Part shown: piece by piece, positions 47,415-55,678 of the stretch
Numbering within the stretch: the stretch's first letter is position 1
Layout: the number at the start of each line of letters is the position of its first letter
Source of the DNA: Pseudomonadota bacterium
GTDB lineage: Bacteria; Desulfobacterota; Binatia; Binatales; Binataceae
Reading direction: 5' to 3'
Length of the DNA: 64,000 nt
NCBI GenBank assembly: GCA_021324455.1
Contig: JAJPJA010000084.1
Location: 1-64,000 of the forward strand
The notes under the pieces: generated by a model
Seen by the model: only the letters and a program-made list of their open reading frames with translations
Database searches by the model: none
Told to the model about the DNA's origin: nothing
Made by a program: the position numbers and the translations under genes

Positions 47415-49184
47415 GTGAAAATCTCCGTCGTAATCCCGACCTACAACCGGCGCGAATTGCTCGCGCGTACGTTGGAGACCCTCTTCGCCCAGGATTTTCC
47501 GGCCGATCAGTATGAAATTATCGCGGCCGTCGACGGTTCGACTGACGGCACCGCGCAGTTTTTGCGATCGCTTGAACCCAGCCGGCCGCTGCGCGTGATC
47601 GAGCATCCGCGCAATCGCGGCCAGGCCGCGGCGCGCAACTCCGCGCTTGAGATCGCGCGCGGCGACCTGATTGTGTTCATCGACGACGACCTGCTCTGCG
47701 ATCCTCTGCTGCTCAGGCAACACGCCGCAGCCCATGCCGAAGGCGATCGGATGGTGGTAAGCGGCGCGGTGCTGACCGCGCCCGGGAGTCCATCGACGCT
47801 GGCCGCCGCTCGGCTGGCGCTGGTGGAGCGGCATTATCCGGCGCGATCGCGGGGCCCGATCCAGTGGCATCAGAGCAACGGCGCGGCCAATATTTCACTG
47901 CCGCGCGCGCTGGCTGCCGGCTGCGGCGGATTCGATCCGGCGCTGTTCCGGATGGCGGAAGATACCGATTTGGTCTGGCGCCTGTATCAGGCCGGCGCCC
48001 GATTCTTTTTCGCCCCCGAAGCCAGAGCCTGGCAGGTGTACGTCAAAACCGCCGATCAACTGGTCGAAGACGCGGCGTGGGGCGGACGCAATCAGGTGGC
48101 GCTATGCCGCAAGCATCCCTCCTACCGGCCCCTTTCCTCGCTTGCGTCGCTCGGCTGCGGACCCCGGTTAAATCGGAGTCTGCGTGCGTTGTGTGCGCGA
48201 TCGCCGCTCCCGCCGGATCCGCTGCTGAAGCCGATCTGCGCCGCAGCCGAGCGCTGGCAGGGATGGCCGCCTGCGCGGCGGGTTGGTCTGAAACTGCTCG
48301 AAACGCGGATGGCCGCGGCCGCCTGGCGCGGCGCCGCGCGAGAGGCCGGAGCATGGAAGCGGATGCGGTGCGAGTTCGGAATGCGTCTGGCGGTGCTGCT
48401 GTATCATCACGTGGGCCCGCCGCGAACCACAACCCATCCGGAACTGACGATTTCTCCCGCCGCTTTCGAGCGCCACATCCGATGGCTCGCGCGCCGCGGC
48501 TACAGCGGTATCACCGCGGCGGATTGGCTGCGATGGCGCGCCGATGCAACGCCGTTGCCCCCCAAAGCAGTGCTGATTTCCTTCGACGATGGCTACGCGG
48601 ACCTTGCCGAGTATGCTCTGCCGGTCCTGCGCCGCTATGGTTTCGGCGCCGTAGTTTACATCATTACCGGCAGGATCGGAGGCGAGGTGGCCTGGGAAGA
48701 ACCGCGCAGCACGCAATCCTACAAATTGATGAGTGCGGAGGAAATCAGAAAATGGGCGCGGGCGGGAATCGAGTTCGGCGCGCACAGCCGCACGCATCCG
48801 GACCTCACCTCGCTCGGTCATGCACAGTTGCATGAGGAAATCGCCGTGGGCAAGGAAGATCTGGAGCGGATCACCGGCCGGCCTGTGACCTCGTTCGCGT
48901 ATCCTTTCGGCTATCTGAATGAAACCGTGGTGGAAGCGGTGAGGGAGCATTTCCCCCTGGCGATGACCTGCGAGGAAGGTCTCAACCGCCTCGACACCGA
49001 TCCATGTCTGCTCCGGCGCACGATGGTACGGCCGGGCGACCTCGCGGCCGACGTGGAGTTGCGGGCCGCCCTCGGCTGGAATCCGCTGGAGCGCATCCGT
49101 GCGGCCGTGCGCGTGCGTTCGCGGTTGAGGGGCACCATCAACACCGTGCGGCGGCTGAGCCAGGTGCTGGGCGCCGAACCCTGA
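47415..49184 (+). CDS. fusion: GT2 glycosyltransferase + polysaccharide deacetylase (CE4)
   Basis: A 589-residue, two-domain protein, GTG start. Residues about 1-250 are GT2: KISVVIPTYNRRELLARTLETLFAQ, AAVDGSTDGT, DLIVFIDDDLLCDP and RMAEDTDLVWRLYQAG. Residues about 320-540 are a polysaccharide deacetylase: AVLLYHHVGPP, KAVLISFDDGYADLAEYALPVL (D-D metal pair), FGAHSRTHPDLTSLGHAQLHEEI (H-x3-H) and TSFAYPFGYLNE. The deacetylase metal triad D-H-H is present. No membrane span or signal peptide is evident, so both activities would be cytoplasmic, which is unusual for CE4 enzymes. One protein might add an N-acetyl sugar and deacetylate it. Confidence 0.83.
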   Translation: MKISVVIPTYNRRELLARTLETLFAQDFPADQYEIIAAVDGSTDGTAQFLRSLEPSRPLRVIEHPRNRGQAAARNSALEIARGDLIVFIDDDLLCDPLLLRQHAAAHAEGDRMVVSGAVLTAPGSPSTLAAARLALVERHYPARSRGPIQWHQSNGAANISLPRALAAGCGGFDPALFRMAEDTDLVWRLYQAGARFFFAPEARAWQVYVKTADQLVEDAAWGGRNQVALCRKHPSYRPLSSLASLGCGPRLNRSLRALCARSPLPPDPLLKPICAAAERWQGWPPARRVGLKLLETRMAAAAWRGAAREAGAWKRMRCEFGMRLAVLLYHHVGPPRTTTHPELTISPAAFERHIRWLARRGYSGITAADWLRWRADATPLPPKAVLISFDDGYADLAEYALPVLRRYGFGAVVYIITGRIGGEVAWEEPRSTQSYKLMSAEEIRKWARAGIEFGAHSRTHPDLTSLGHAQLHEEIAVGKEDLERITGRPVTSFAYPFGYLNETVVEAVREHFPLAMTCEEGLNRLDTDPCLLRRTMVRPGDLAADVELRAALGWNPLERIRAAVRVRSRLRGTINTVRRLSQVLGAEP

Positions 49185-49204
49185 ACCCGGCCGCCACCGG
49201 AAAG

Positions 49205-50281
49205 TTGACGCATCGGGTTCTTCATCTGCTGGGGAGCGCGCAGGTTGAGGGCGCCGCGCAGGCCAGGCTGGTCGGTACTCTGGCCGGCGGATTGGCCGGC
49301 GGCCGATATGCATTGCACGCATGGTTTCTGGACGGCGGCGGACCGCTGGCCGCCGAGTTGCGCGATTTGGGCGTGCCAGTGCGCGTCGTGCGGTGGTCGC
49401 GCAAGCTCAGCGACGCGCCCGGCGCGTGGGAGTTTGTGCGGGCGCTGCGCGGCGAGCGCTACGCCATTGTGCATCAGCATATCGGCGGACGGCTCCTGAG
49501 CTGGGTTGCGCGGCGCGCCACCGGGGCCGCGATCATCTGTCACTTTCACTCGCGGGTGATTGAGGCCGACAGCATTGTTCCGCAGCCGCTTAGAGCTCCC
49601 AACGCCGACGCCGTCATCGCGGTCAGCAACGCGGTTGCGCAAAACATTGTCGGCGCAAAGCCGCGCGTGATTCCCATTGGAGTGCCGGTGGCGCACAACG
49701 GATACTCTGCGGCTTCATCGGACGCCTCAAGCGCAATTATCGGGACGGCGTGCCGTTTGGTCCCGGTCAAGGGACTGCAGTATCTGCTGCGCGCGGTGGC
49801 CTTGCTCAAACCGATTTTCCCGCAGCTTGGTTTGGAGATTGCCGGCGCCGGCGGCGAGCAGCCAGCGCTGGAAGCCGAAGCGGCCAGGTTGGGAATCGAC
49901 AAGGATGTGAGTTTCCTGGGCTGGCATCGCGACCTGCCCGCGCTGCTCGCCCGATGGCAGATCTTCGCGCTGCCTTCGCTTGATGAGGGTTGCCCGGTCG
50001 CGGTTCTGGAAGCTATGGCGATGGGCTTGCCGGTGGTGGCCAGCGCCGCCGGCGGACTGCCGGAAGTGGTTCAGGATGAACGCACCGGTTATTTGGTTCC
50101 GGCCGCCGACGCGCCGGCGCTTGCCGAACGTCTGGGGATTCTGCTGCGCGACGCGCAATTGCGGCGCACGATGGGCGCTGCCGGACGCAATCGCGTCATT
50201 CGACATTTTTCCGCCGACGCGATGATACGTGCCATTGAAGCGATCTATGATGAAAATTTGAAGGGTTTTTCCGTCCGCTAG
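49205..50281 (+). CDS. GT4-family glycosyltransferase
   Basis: About 358 residues from a TTG start at 49205. The open frame extends to 49004 inside the deacetylase gene, but family sequence begins near THRVLHLLGSAQVEGAAQARL, so the short form is preferred. Motifs: AIVHQHIGGRLLSWVARRATGAAIICHFH, KPRVIPIGVPV, IIGTACRLVPVKGLQYLLRAVALLK, LGLEIAGAGGE and SLDEGCPVAVLEAMAMGLPVVASAAGGLPEVV (E-x7-E). A standard GT4 layout; donor unknown. It is the last gene before a 109-base gap and the WecA-like fusion. Confidence 0.85.
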   Translation: MTHRVLHLLGSAQVEGAAQARLVGTLAGGLAGGRYALHAWFLDGGGPLAAELRDLGVPVRVVRWSRKLSDAPGAWEFVRALRGERYAIVHQHIGGRLLSWVARRATGAAIICHFHSRVIEADSIVPQPLRAPNADAVIAVSNAVAQNIVGAKPRVIPIGVPVAHNGYSAASSDASSAIIGTACRLVPVKGLQYLLRAVALLKPIFPQLGLEIAGAGGEQPALEAEAARLGIDKDVSFLGWHRDLPALLARWQIFALPSLDEGCPVAVLEAMAMGLPVVASAAGGLPEVVQDERTGYLVPAADAPALAERLGILLRDAQLRRTMGAAGRNRVIRHFSADAMIRAIEAIYDENLKGFSVR

Positions 50282-50390
50282 CGTCTGTTGCGCTTTTCGT
50301 GCTAAATGTGATCTTATCGTCCTATCCGCTTTAAACCTGTTTAGGTTCTGTCAACAAACAAGAGTGGGCTGAGGCTTTGAATTCAGGGCT

Positions 50391-52223
50391 ATGTTTGAGC
50401 TGATTTTGACGCTTGCGACGGCAGCAGTAATCGCTTTTGCGATTGCGCTGGCCGGGTCGGTGGCTGCGAAGCGGATAGCCTGGCGCTGGCGTATGGTGGC
50501 GCTCCCCGGTCCTGATTCGCGCCATGTGGAGCCGACGGCAATGCTGGGCGGAGTCGCGATCGCGATCGCCTTTTTGGCCAGCCTGGCCTTATGCGGCAAG
50601 CTCACGATGTGGGTCGCTGCCATCACCTGCGCGCTGACCGCTGTGGGTCTGGTCGACGACTTGCTGGTGCTGCGCCCGGGCCAGAAACTTGCGGCGCAAG
50701 TGGCGGCGGCTCTGGGCTTCATAATCGCCGGTCCGCCGCTCGCTCTCGTCCACCTTCGATGGCTCAATTCAGTGCTGGTTTTCCTGTGGCTGATCGGCAC
50801 CACCAACGCGTTCAACCTGATTGACGGCCTCGATGGCCTGGCGGGCGGCGTCGGCGCGCTGGCCGGATTAGCGGTTGCCGTAACCGCCATGCTGCATCAC
50901 AATCCGGCGCTGGCGCTATGCGCGGTGGCGCTGAGCGGAGCGCTGTGCGGCTTTTTGGTCTTCAACTTCCATCCGGCGTCCATCTTTATGGGCGACGCCG
51001 GTGCGCTGCCGGTCGGCTTTTTACTGGGAATTTTCGCGCTCGAAGCGGGGCGTCTCAGTACCAATTCGGGACTGGCCGCCTTCGTCTTTCCGGTATTGGT
51101 AATGATTGTTCCCATCCTCGATACCGCGATCGTCAGCACCACGCGTCTGGCCACCGGACGGCCGATTTCCAAACGCGGGTTGGACCATACGCATCATCGG
51201 CTGCTGTCGCTCGGTGTCGCCGATCGCAACGTGACCTACGTATGTTGGGGGGTTGGATTGCTGGGAGCCTTGTGCGCGGTCGGTTCCAGCATCGTGCCTC
51301 ATGCCTATCTTGTGGTAGCGCTTCCGTTCGTGCTGATGCCGCCGGCGCTGGTCGCCCTGTTCATGATGGACCTGACCTTCGACAGCCGGGCGCCGGGAAT
51401 TGAGTACGGAGACATGCCCCGGCTGGCAAGGCTGACCCTGCGGGCCAGCTATAAGCTGCGCATCGTGGAGGCGTCGCTCGACGTGATGCTGATTGCGGCG
51501 GCGTACTTCGGTGCATTCCTGATCCGGCTCGATTTCACCCTGTCGCCGCGGCTGGTGGATTTGCTCATGCGCGGCCTGCCCTGGGTGTTGGGCGCCACCT
51601 ATCCGGCGTTTTTCGCCACTGGAGTTTACCGCGGCATGTGGCGCTACACCGGTCTGGCCGACGCCATCCGCTTCGCCACCGGTACTTTGGCCGCAGGCGT
51701 ATGCGTGCTGCTGATTTCGCCTTTTGCCCGCGTCGGGTTCAGCGGTTCCATCATTGTGCTTTTCATGCTCCTGCTCTTTAACCTGCTGCTGGCCAGCCGG
51801 ATGTCCTTCCGCCTGTTGCGCAAGGCCAGCGCGCGCCTGACGGTTCCGCTGACGCGGGTGCTGGTGGTCGGCGCCGGCCGCTTCGGCGCCGCCGCGGGCA
51901 AGGAGCTGGAAGGGGGCAAGGACCGTCTGGTGTGCCTGATTGGTTTCGCGGACGACGATGTGTTCAAGCACGGCAAGCTGGTGGCCGGGGTTCCCGTGTT
52001 GGGTTCGCTGGATGACCTGGAACAAATCTACAATCGCACGCCGTTCAATCAGATCCTGATAGCGGCGACGACCTTGAGCGCGCCGCGGCTGGAACTGGTG
52101 CGGAACTTCGCGCATGAGCACAATATCGTGGTGCGCCGGTTTTCCCTTGAAGTGCGCGATGCGGCGCTGGGCCTGGCTGCCGCCAACGGCGCGAGCGATT
52201 CGCTGGCTGCAGCCGGCAGGTGA
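50391..52223 (+). CDS. fusion: WecA/MraY-type polyprenyl-phosphate sugar-phosphotransferase + CapD-like N-terminal half
   Basis: A 610-residue membrane protein. Residues about 1-330 carry the glycosyltransferase family 4/MraY-WecA signatures: AVGLVDDLLVLRPGQKL (D-D metal motif), NAFNLIDGLDGLAGGVGAL, HPASIFMGDAGALPVGF and KRGLDHTHHRLLSLG. These enzymes start glycan assembly by transferring HexNAc-1-phosphate to polyprenyl phosphate. From about 355 a second membrane part and a Rossmann-like segment follow (LDVMLIAAAYFGAFLIRLDF, TRVLVVGAGRFGAAAGKELEGG, FNQILIAATTLSAPRLELVRNFA), resembling the N-terminal half of CapD/PglF-type proteins. The catalytic short-chain dehydratase half is absent. A combined or regulatory role is inferred. 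Confidence 0.82.
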   Translation: MFELILTLATAAVIAFAIALAGSVAAKRIAWRWRMVALPGPDSRHVEPTAMLGGVAIAIAFLASLALCGKLTMWVAAITCALTAVGLVDDLLVLRPGQKLAAQVAAALGFIIAGPPLALVHLRWLNSVLVFLWLIGTTNAFNLIDGLDGLAGGVGALAGLAVAVTAMLHHNPALALCAVALSGALCGFLVFNFHPASIFMGDAGALPVGFLLGIFALEAGRLSTNSGLAAFVFPVLVMIVPILDTAIVSTTRLATGRPISKRGLDHTHHRLLSLGVADRNVTYVCWGVGLLGALCAVGSSIVPHAYLVVALPFVLMPPALVALFMMDLTFDSRAPGIEYGDMPRLARLTLRASYKLRIVEASLDVMLIAAAYFGAFLIRLDFTLSPRLVDLLMRGLPWVLGATYPAFFATGVYRGMWRYTGLADAIRFATGTLAAGVCVLLISPFARVGFSGSIIVLFMLLLFNLLLASRMSFRLLRKASARLTVPLTRVLVVGAGRFGAAAGKELEGGKDRLVCLIGFADDDVFKHGKLVAGVPVLGSLDDLEQIYNRTPFNQILIAATTLSAPRLELVRNFAHEHNIVVRRFSLEVRDAALGLAAANGASDSLAAAGR

Positions 52224-52951
52224 TGCCGGGCGAAAAAGCCGCCGTCGACCCCATGCCGCTGTGGCGGTACGTGCGTCCGCTGCGGCGGTTCGCCTTCCTG
52301 CGCAGCACGTTCTATCTCGCAATCGTTTTCAAACGGTGGGCCTTCGACGGACGCTGGCTCAAGCCCGAAACGTTTGAGGTCGGATATACCGCCGGACCCG
52401 ATTGTTGGGGCTACGAGAGCGGACCCGGACATGAACGGCTGGTGCGCGCCGCGGCGCTTCTGGATGGTGTGCTCAACGGCGGGCGCCCGCGCCGCGCGCT
52501 GGAGATCGGATGCGCCGAGGGTGCCTTTACCCAGATGCTGGCTCAGCGATGCGACACGGTCGTCGCGGTTGATTTCGCGCCCAGCGCTCTGGCGCGCGCG
52601 GCCGCGCGGCGCGACTGGAACGGCCAGGTCCGATTTCAGCGTCTGGATCTGATGCGCGAACCGCTCGCCGGAAGCTTCGATCTGATTGCGTTGATGGACG
52701 TACTGGACTATTTTCCCAGCGGCCGGATGAAAGCCGCCTGCGAAAAGGTTCTGGCGTGCCTGCCCAGCGGCGGCTTTCTCCTGCTGACCGCGGTCAAGCA
52801 GGCCGACATCTTCGACACCGCGTGGTGGTCGAAGTGGATCATCCGCGGCGGCCGGCGCATCAAACGTCACTTCAAGGAACATCCTTTGCTCACCATGGTG
52901 GCGGAAGCGGAGCTGGATACTCACGTCCTGGCGATCTTTCAGAAAATTTAG
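52223..52951 (+). CDS. SAM-dependent methyltransferase (NodS-like)
   Basis: A 242-residue methyltransferase. SAM motif RALEIGCAEGAFTQMLAQRCDTVVAVDFAPSALARA (about residues 92-127), then FQRLDLMREPLAGSFDLIALMDVLDYF and CLPSGGFLLLTAVKQ. The motif spacing, with VAVD-x-A-P-x-AL-x-RA and LMDVLDYF, is close to the NodS/type 12 group that N-methylates aminosugars. Given the deacetylase fusion upstream, an exposed amine on the glycan would be a plausible acceptor; this is inference. ATG overlaps the previous TGA. Confidence 0.75.
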   Translation: MPGEKAAVDPMPLWRYVRPLRRFAFLRSTFYLAIVFKRWAFDGRWLKPETFEVGYTAGPDCWGYESGPGHERLVRAAALLDGVLNGGRPRRALEIGCAEGAFTQMLAQRCDTVVAVDFAPSALARAAARRDWNGQVRFQRLDLMREPLAGSFDLIALMDVLDYFPSGRMKAACEKVLACLPSGGFLLLTAVKQADIFDTAWWSKWIIRGGRRIKRHFKEHPLLTMVAEAELDTHVLAIFQKI

Positions 52952-53003
52952 CGCCCTGGGAGCCGTCGCCCTTCAGGTCGGGGCTATTACGCTGGCCTGT
53001 TTT

Positions 53004-54200
53004 GTGGTGGCCGACGCGGCTGCGGAGGTCATTGTCGTGCTTCATCAGCGACTTTACGCGGCGTCGCAGCCACAATCGCTTCCCGACGCCTACTTTACCT
53101 CGGCGGAGCACGCCTGGCCGCGCGATTATTTCGCCGAGGCGAAAGCGGTATCCCTGCGATGGCATCCGTTCAGCTATTGGCTGGGAGCGAAATTCACCGG
53201 CCGATATATCAATGTCGACGCCAATGGGCTGCGCCGGACCTGGCATGGCGGTGCGACCGGGGTAAGTTCCAGCCGGCCGCTGCGCATCTTTCTGTTCGGC
53301 GGCTCCGCGATGTGGGGCTATGGCGCGCCGGACGATGACACTATCGCTTCGGCTCTGACCAGGGCTTTGGCCCAGGCCGGAGTCGGCGCCCGCATCACCA
53401 ATTTTGGACAGTTTGGATACGTCAGCACGCAGGACACGATTTTGTTTTTCGAACAACTGCGCGGCGGACAAATTCCGGACATCGCGATTTTTTATGACGG
53501 CTTCAACGACACCGCGTCCGCGTTCCAAAACGGCGTCGCAGGAATCAGCGAAAACGAAGCCAACCGTGCGCGCGAATTTAATGCCCTCAATGGCGAAATA
53601 CCAGCAAAACGGCGGGCTCTCTACAACTACGCCCTCGGCATGTTCGTCGGCAATCTGGCAATCGTCAGGATAGCCCGCTCGGCTTTGCGCAGGCTTTGCT
53701 CCGCATGTTTGGGCCCGCGGAACTGGCAGACCGCCGACTGGATCAATTTCAGCGAGCATCCGGCGCAGCGGACCCAAACGCTTTCCACGGCGGTGGTCAA
53801 CGCCTATCTGGCCAACATCAGGCTGATAGAGCAGGCCGGGCGGCATCTGGGCTGCCGCACTATCTTCTACTGGCAACCCGCGCTGTACGGCCGCAAACAT
53901 CCGTCCGCGTTCGAGCGCAAGCAGATGCGCGATTATGTTCCCGGCGAGGAGCAATTCTTCCTCGCAACGTGGTCGGCCGCCCGCCAGGCTGCAAACGATC
54001 CGGCGCTTCCCGCCGGGCAGCGGCCCGTGTACCTGCAGGACGTGCTGCCGCAGGATATGCCCTGTTTCATCGATACCGCCCATATATCGGGCGCCTGCAA
54101 TGAAGTAGTGGGGCGGCGTATCGCGGCCGACGTAACCCACCTTATCGCATTGGCTCATTTATCCTCTCCTGCCGCTCCTTTTGCTTCCAAACCCCGCTAG
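53004..54200 (+). CDS. membrane-anchored SGNH/GDSL-like hydrolase or acyl-modifying protein
   Basis: About 398 residues from the GTG at 53004; the N-terminal hydrophobic helix (ALGAVALQVGAITLACFVVADAAAEVIVVLHQ) starts upstream, so a non-ATG start near 52956 is likely. The core has RIFLFGGSAMWGYGA (block I Ser), ITNFGQFGYVSTQDTILFFEQL, IAIFYDGFNDTASA (block III G-x-N-D) and DTAHISGACNEVVGRRIA (block V D-x-x-H). These match the SGNH/AlgX-like fold, implicated in O-acetyl removal or transfer on polysaccharides. It is a clear paralogue of the gene at 55679, sharing motif order and much wording. Confidence 0.68.
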   Translation: MVADAAAEVIVVLHQRLYAASQPQSLPDAYFTSAEHAWPRDYFAEAKAVSLRWHPFSYWLGAKFTGRYINVDANGLRRTWHGGATGVSSSRPLRIFLFGGSAMWGYGAPDDDTIASALTRALAQAGVGARITNFGQFGYVSTQDTILFFEQLRGGQIPDIAIFYDGFNDTASAFQNGVAGISENEANRAREFNALNGEIPAKRRALYNYALGMFVGNLAIVRIARSALRRLCSACLGPRNWQTADWINFSEHPAQRTQTLSTAVVNAYLANIRLIEQAGRHLGCRTIFYWQPALYGRKHPSAFERKQMRDYVPGEEQFFLATWSAARQAANDPALPAGQRPVYLQDVLPQDMPCFIDTAHISGACNEVVGRRIAADVTHLIALAHLSSPAAPFASKPR

Positions 54201-54244
54201 ATCGCATCGCTGAGTACCCTGACATACGCGCCCGCACCCGCGCT

Positions 54245-55675
54245 GTGGCGTGGGTTGCGATAGCGCTGCTGATGCTGGCGTTGGCGCGCGCGGCCCAGCT
54301 GTGGATGCTGCACGCCGGATGCGAACAGACGTGGGATGACGGCGCGGTTCAACTGGCCCGCGATGTCCATTACTACGTGCTGGGCGGTCCGCTCTATTCC
54401 GATTTGCGTCAGCCGCCCTATTACGCATTGGAATACGGACCGGTTGTACCAATGCTGCTGGGGCAGTTTCGAGCTTCCTGCCGCGCGGGTGTTTTTACCT
54501 GCCTGCGCGCCGGGCGATGGCTGACGATGACCGCGACGCTGGCCGCGTGCGTGATTATGATAATGCTGGCGCGTCGCATCAGTTCATGGCCGGCGGCTAT
54601 CATCGCAGTGCTCGGCTTCGCCCTGGCGCCGGTGTTCTTTCCCTGGTTCGCGGAATTCCGGGTCGATACGGCGGCGTTGTTTCTGGAACTTGCCGGCTTG
54701 TTGGCGGCCGCGCTGGAGGCCGATATCATCGCAATACCGCTGTTGGCGGCGGCGTTGACAATCAAGCAGACCTACGTCGCCGGTATCGTGGCGGTTGTGT
54801 TGTGGCGCTGGCGGCGCGGCGAACGCGCCCGCGCATTGCGGCTGGCCGCGGGATGGGCCGCGATGGCCGCCGCGGCCGCGGCAGTCGTACAATGGCGTTA
54901 TCCCTTTTATTTCCTTAACACCGTGCAAGCCCATGTTCCGCTGTGGGATTGGACCGCGCCCCCGAGCCTGATGGGACGAATTGCCGCCGCCATGCTGCCG
55001 CTGCTGATCCTTGCCTGCGCCGGCATCTGGCGCGGCGCTTTAAGGGACCGCCTGGAACTCGCCTACGGCGCCGTCAGTCTGGTGTTATGTATGGTATCAG
55101 CGCTGCGCTGGGGCAGCGATTACAATTACTTTCTCCAGTTCGCCGCCGCCGCAACAATCATGGCCGCGTCCGGATTGGATCTGCTGCTCAACGCCGTCGG
55201 CGGCTCGGGATGGCTGGTTCAGGCCGGTGCCGGCGCGGCGTTGGCAGCGATACTGGCGCTGCCAGCGGTTGCGGAGAAAAAACTTGCCCTGCGATCGCTG
55301 CTCGCCTTCGATTTCGGGTTGCCCGCCGAGAGCTGCAAACCATTGTGGGATCCGGAGCCGTTGGCAATCCTGACGCGCGTCAAGGGTCCCGTTCTGACCG
55401 CGCTGCCTGACATCAGCCTGCGTCTTGACCGGCCGGTATGGACGCCCGAGTTCGACGTGCTTAATTCGATGCGTGCGCGGGGATTGTTCGATGATCGGCA
55501 ACTGGTGAACTCGATCGAAAGCAGACGGCTGGCGGCGGTGATACTGGGGCCGGGCGGCCTCGACGCGCAATACCGCGGGCGCGATTTCTTCTGGCCGCGC
55601 CTGCGCGAAGCCATCGCGCGCAACTACGCCCCGGCCGCTTGCGGCGCGCCGTATCTCCTGACGCCAAGGCATTGA
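54245..55675 (+). CDS. polytopic membrane protein, GT-C/GT39-like glycosyltransferase candidate
   Basis: A 476-residue protein with GTG start and about 9-10 hydrophobic segments in the first 370 residues. The first extracytoplasmic loop WDDGAVQLARDVHYYVLGGPLYSDLRQPPYYALEYGPVVP carries D-D/D-x-H and Y-Y-aromatic features reminiscent of GT-C enzymes that use polyprenyl-linked sugars. FAEFRVDTAALFLELAGLL fits the R-x-D-x-x-A segment of that group. The C-terminal 110 residues form a soluble domain. It lies between two SGNH paralogues (44 bases after one, 3 before the other) and probably adds a side sugar in the periplasm. Confidence 0.55.
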   Translation: MAWVAIALLMLALARAAQLWMLHAGCEQTWDDGAVQLARDVHYYVLGGPLYSDLRQPPYYALEYGPVVPMLLGQFRASCRAGVFTCLRAGRWLTMTATLAACVIMIMLARRISSWPAAIIAVLGFALAPVFFPWFAEFRVDTAALFLELAGLLAAALEADIIAIPLLAAALTIKQTYVAGIVAVVLWRWRRGERARALRLAAGWAAMAAAAAAVVQWRYPFYFLNTVQAHVPLWDWTAPPSLMGRIAAAMLPLLILACAGIWRGALRDRLELAYGAVSLVLCMVSALRWGSDYNYFLQFAAAATIMAASGLDLLLNAVGGSGWLVQAGAGAALAAILALPAVAEKKLALRSLLAFDFGLPAESCKPLWDPEPLAILTRVKGPVLTALPDISLRLDRPVWTPEFDVLNSMRARGLFDDRQLVNSIESRRLAAVILGPGGLDAQYRGRDFFWPRLREAIARNYAPAACGAPYLLTPRH

Positions 55676-55678
55676 GCC

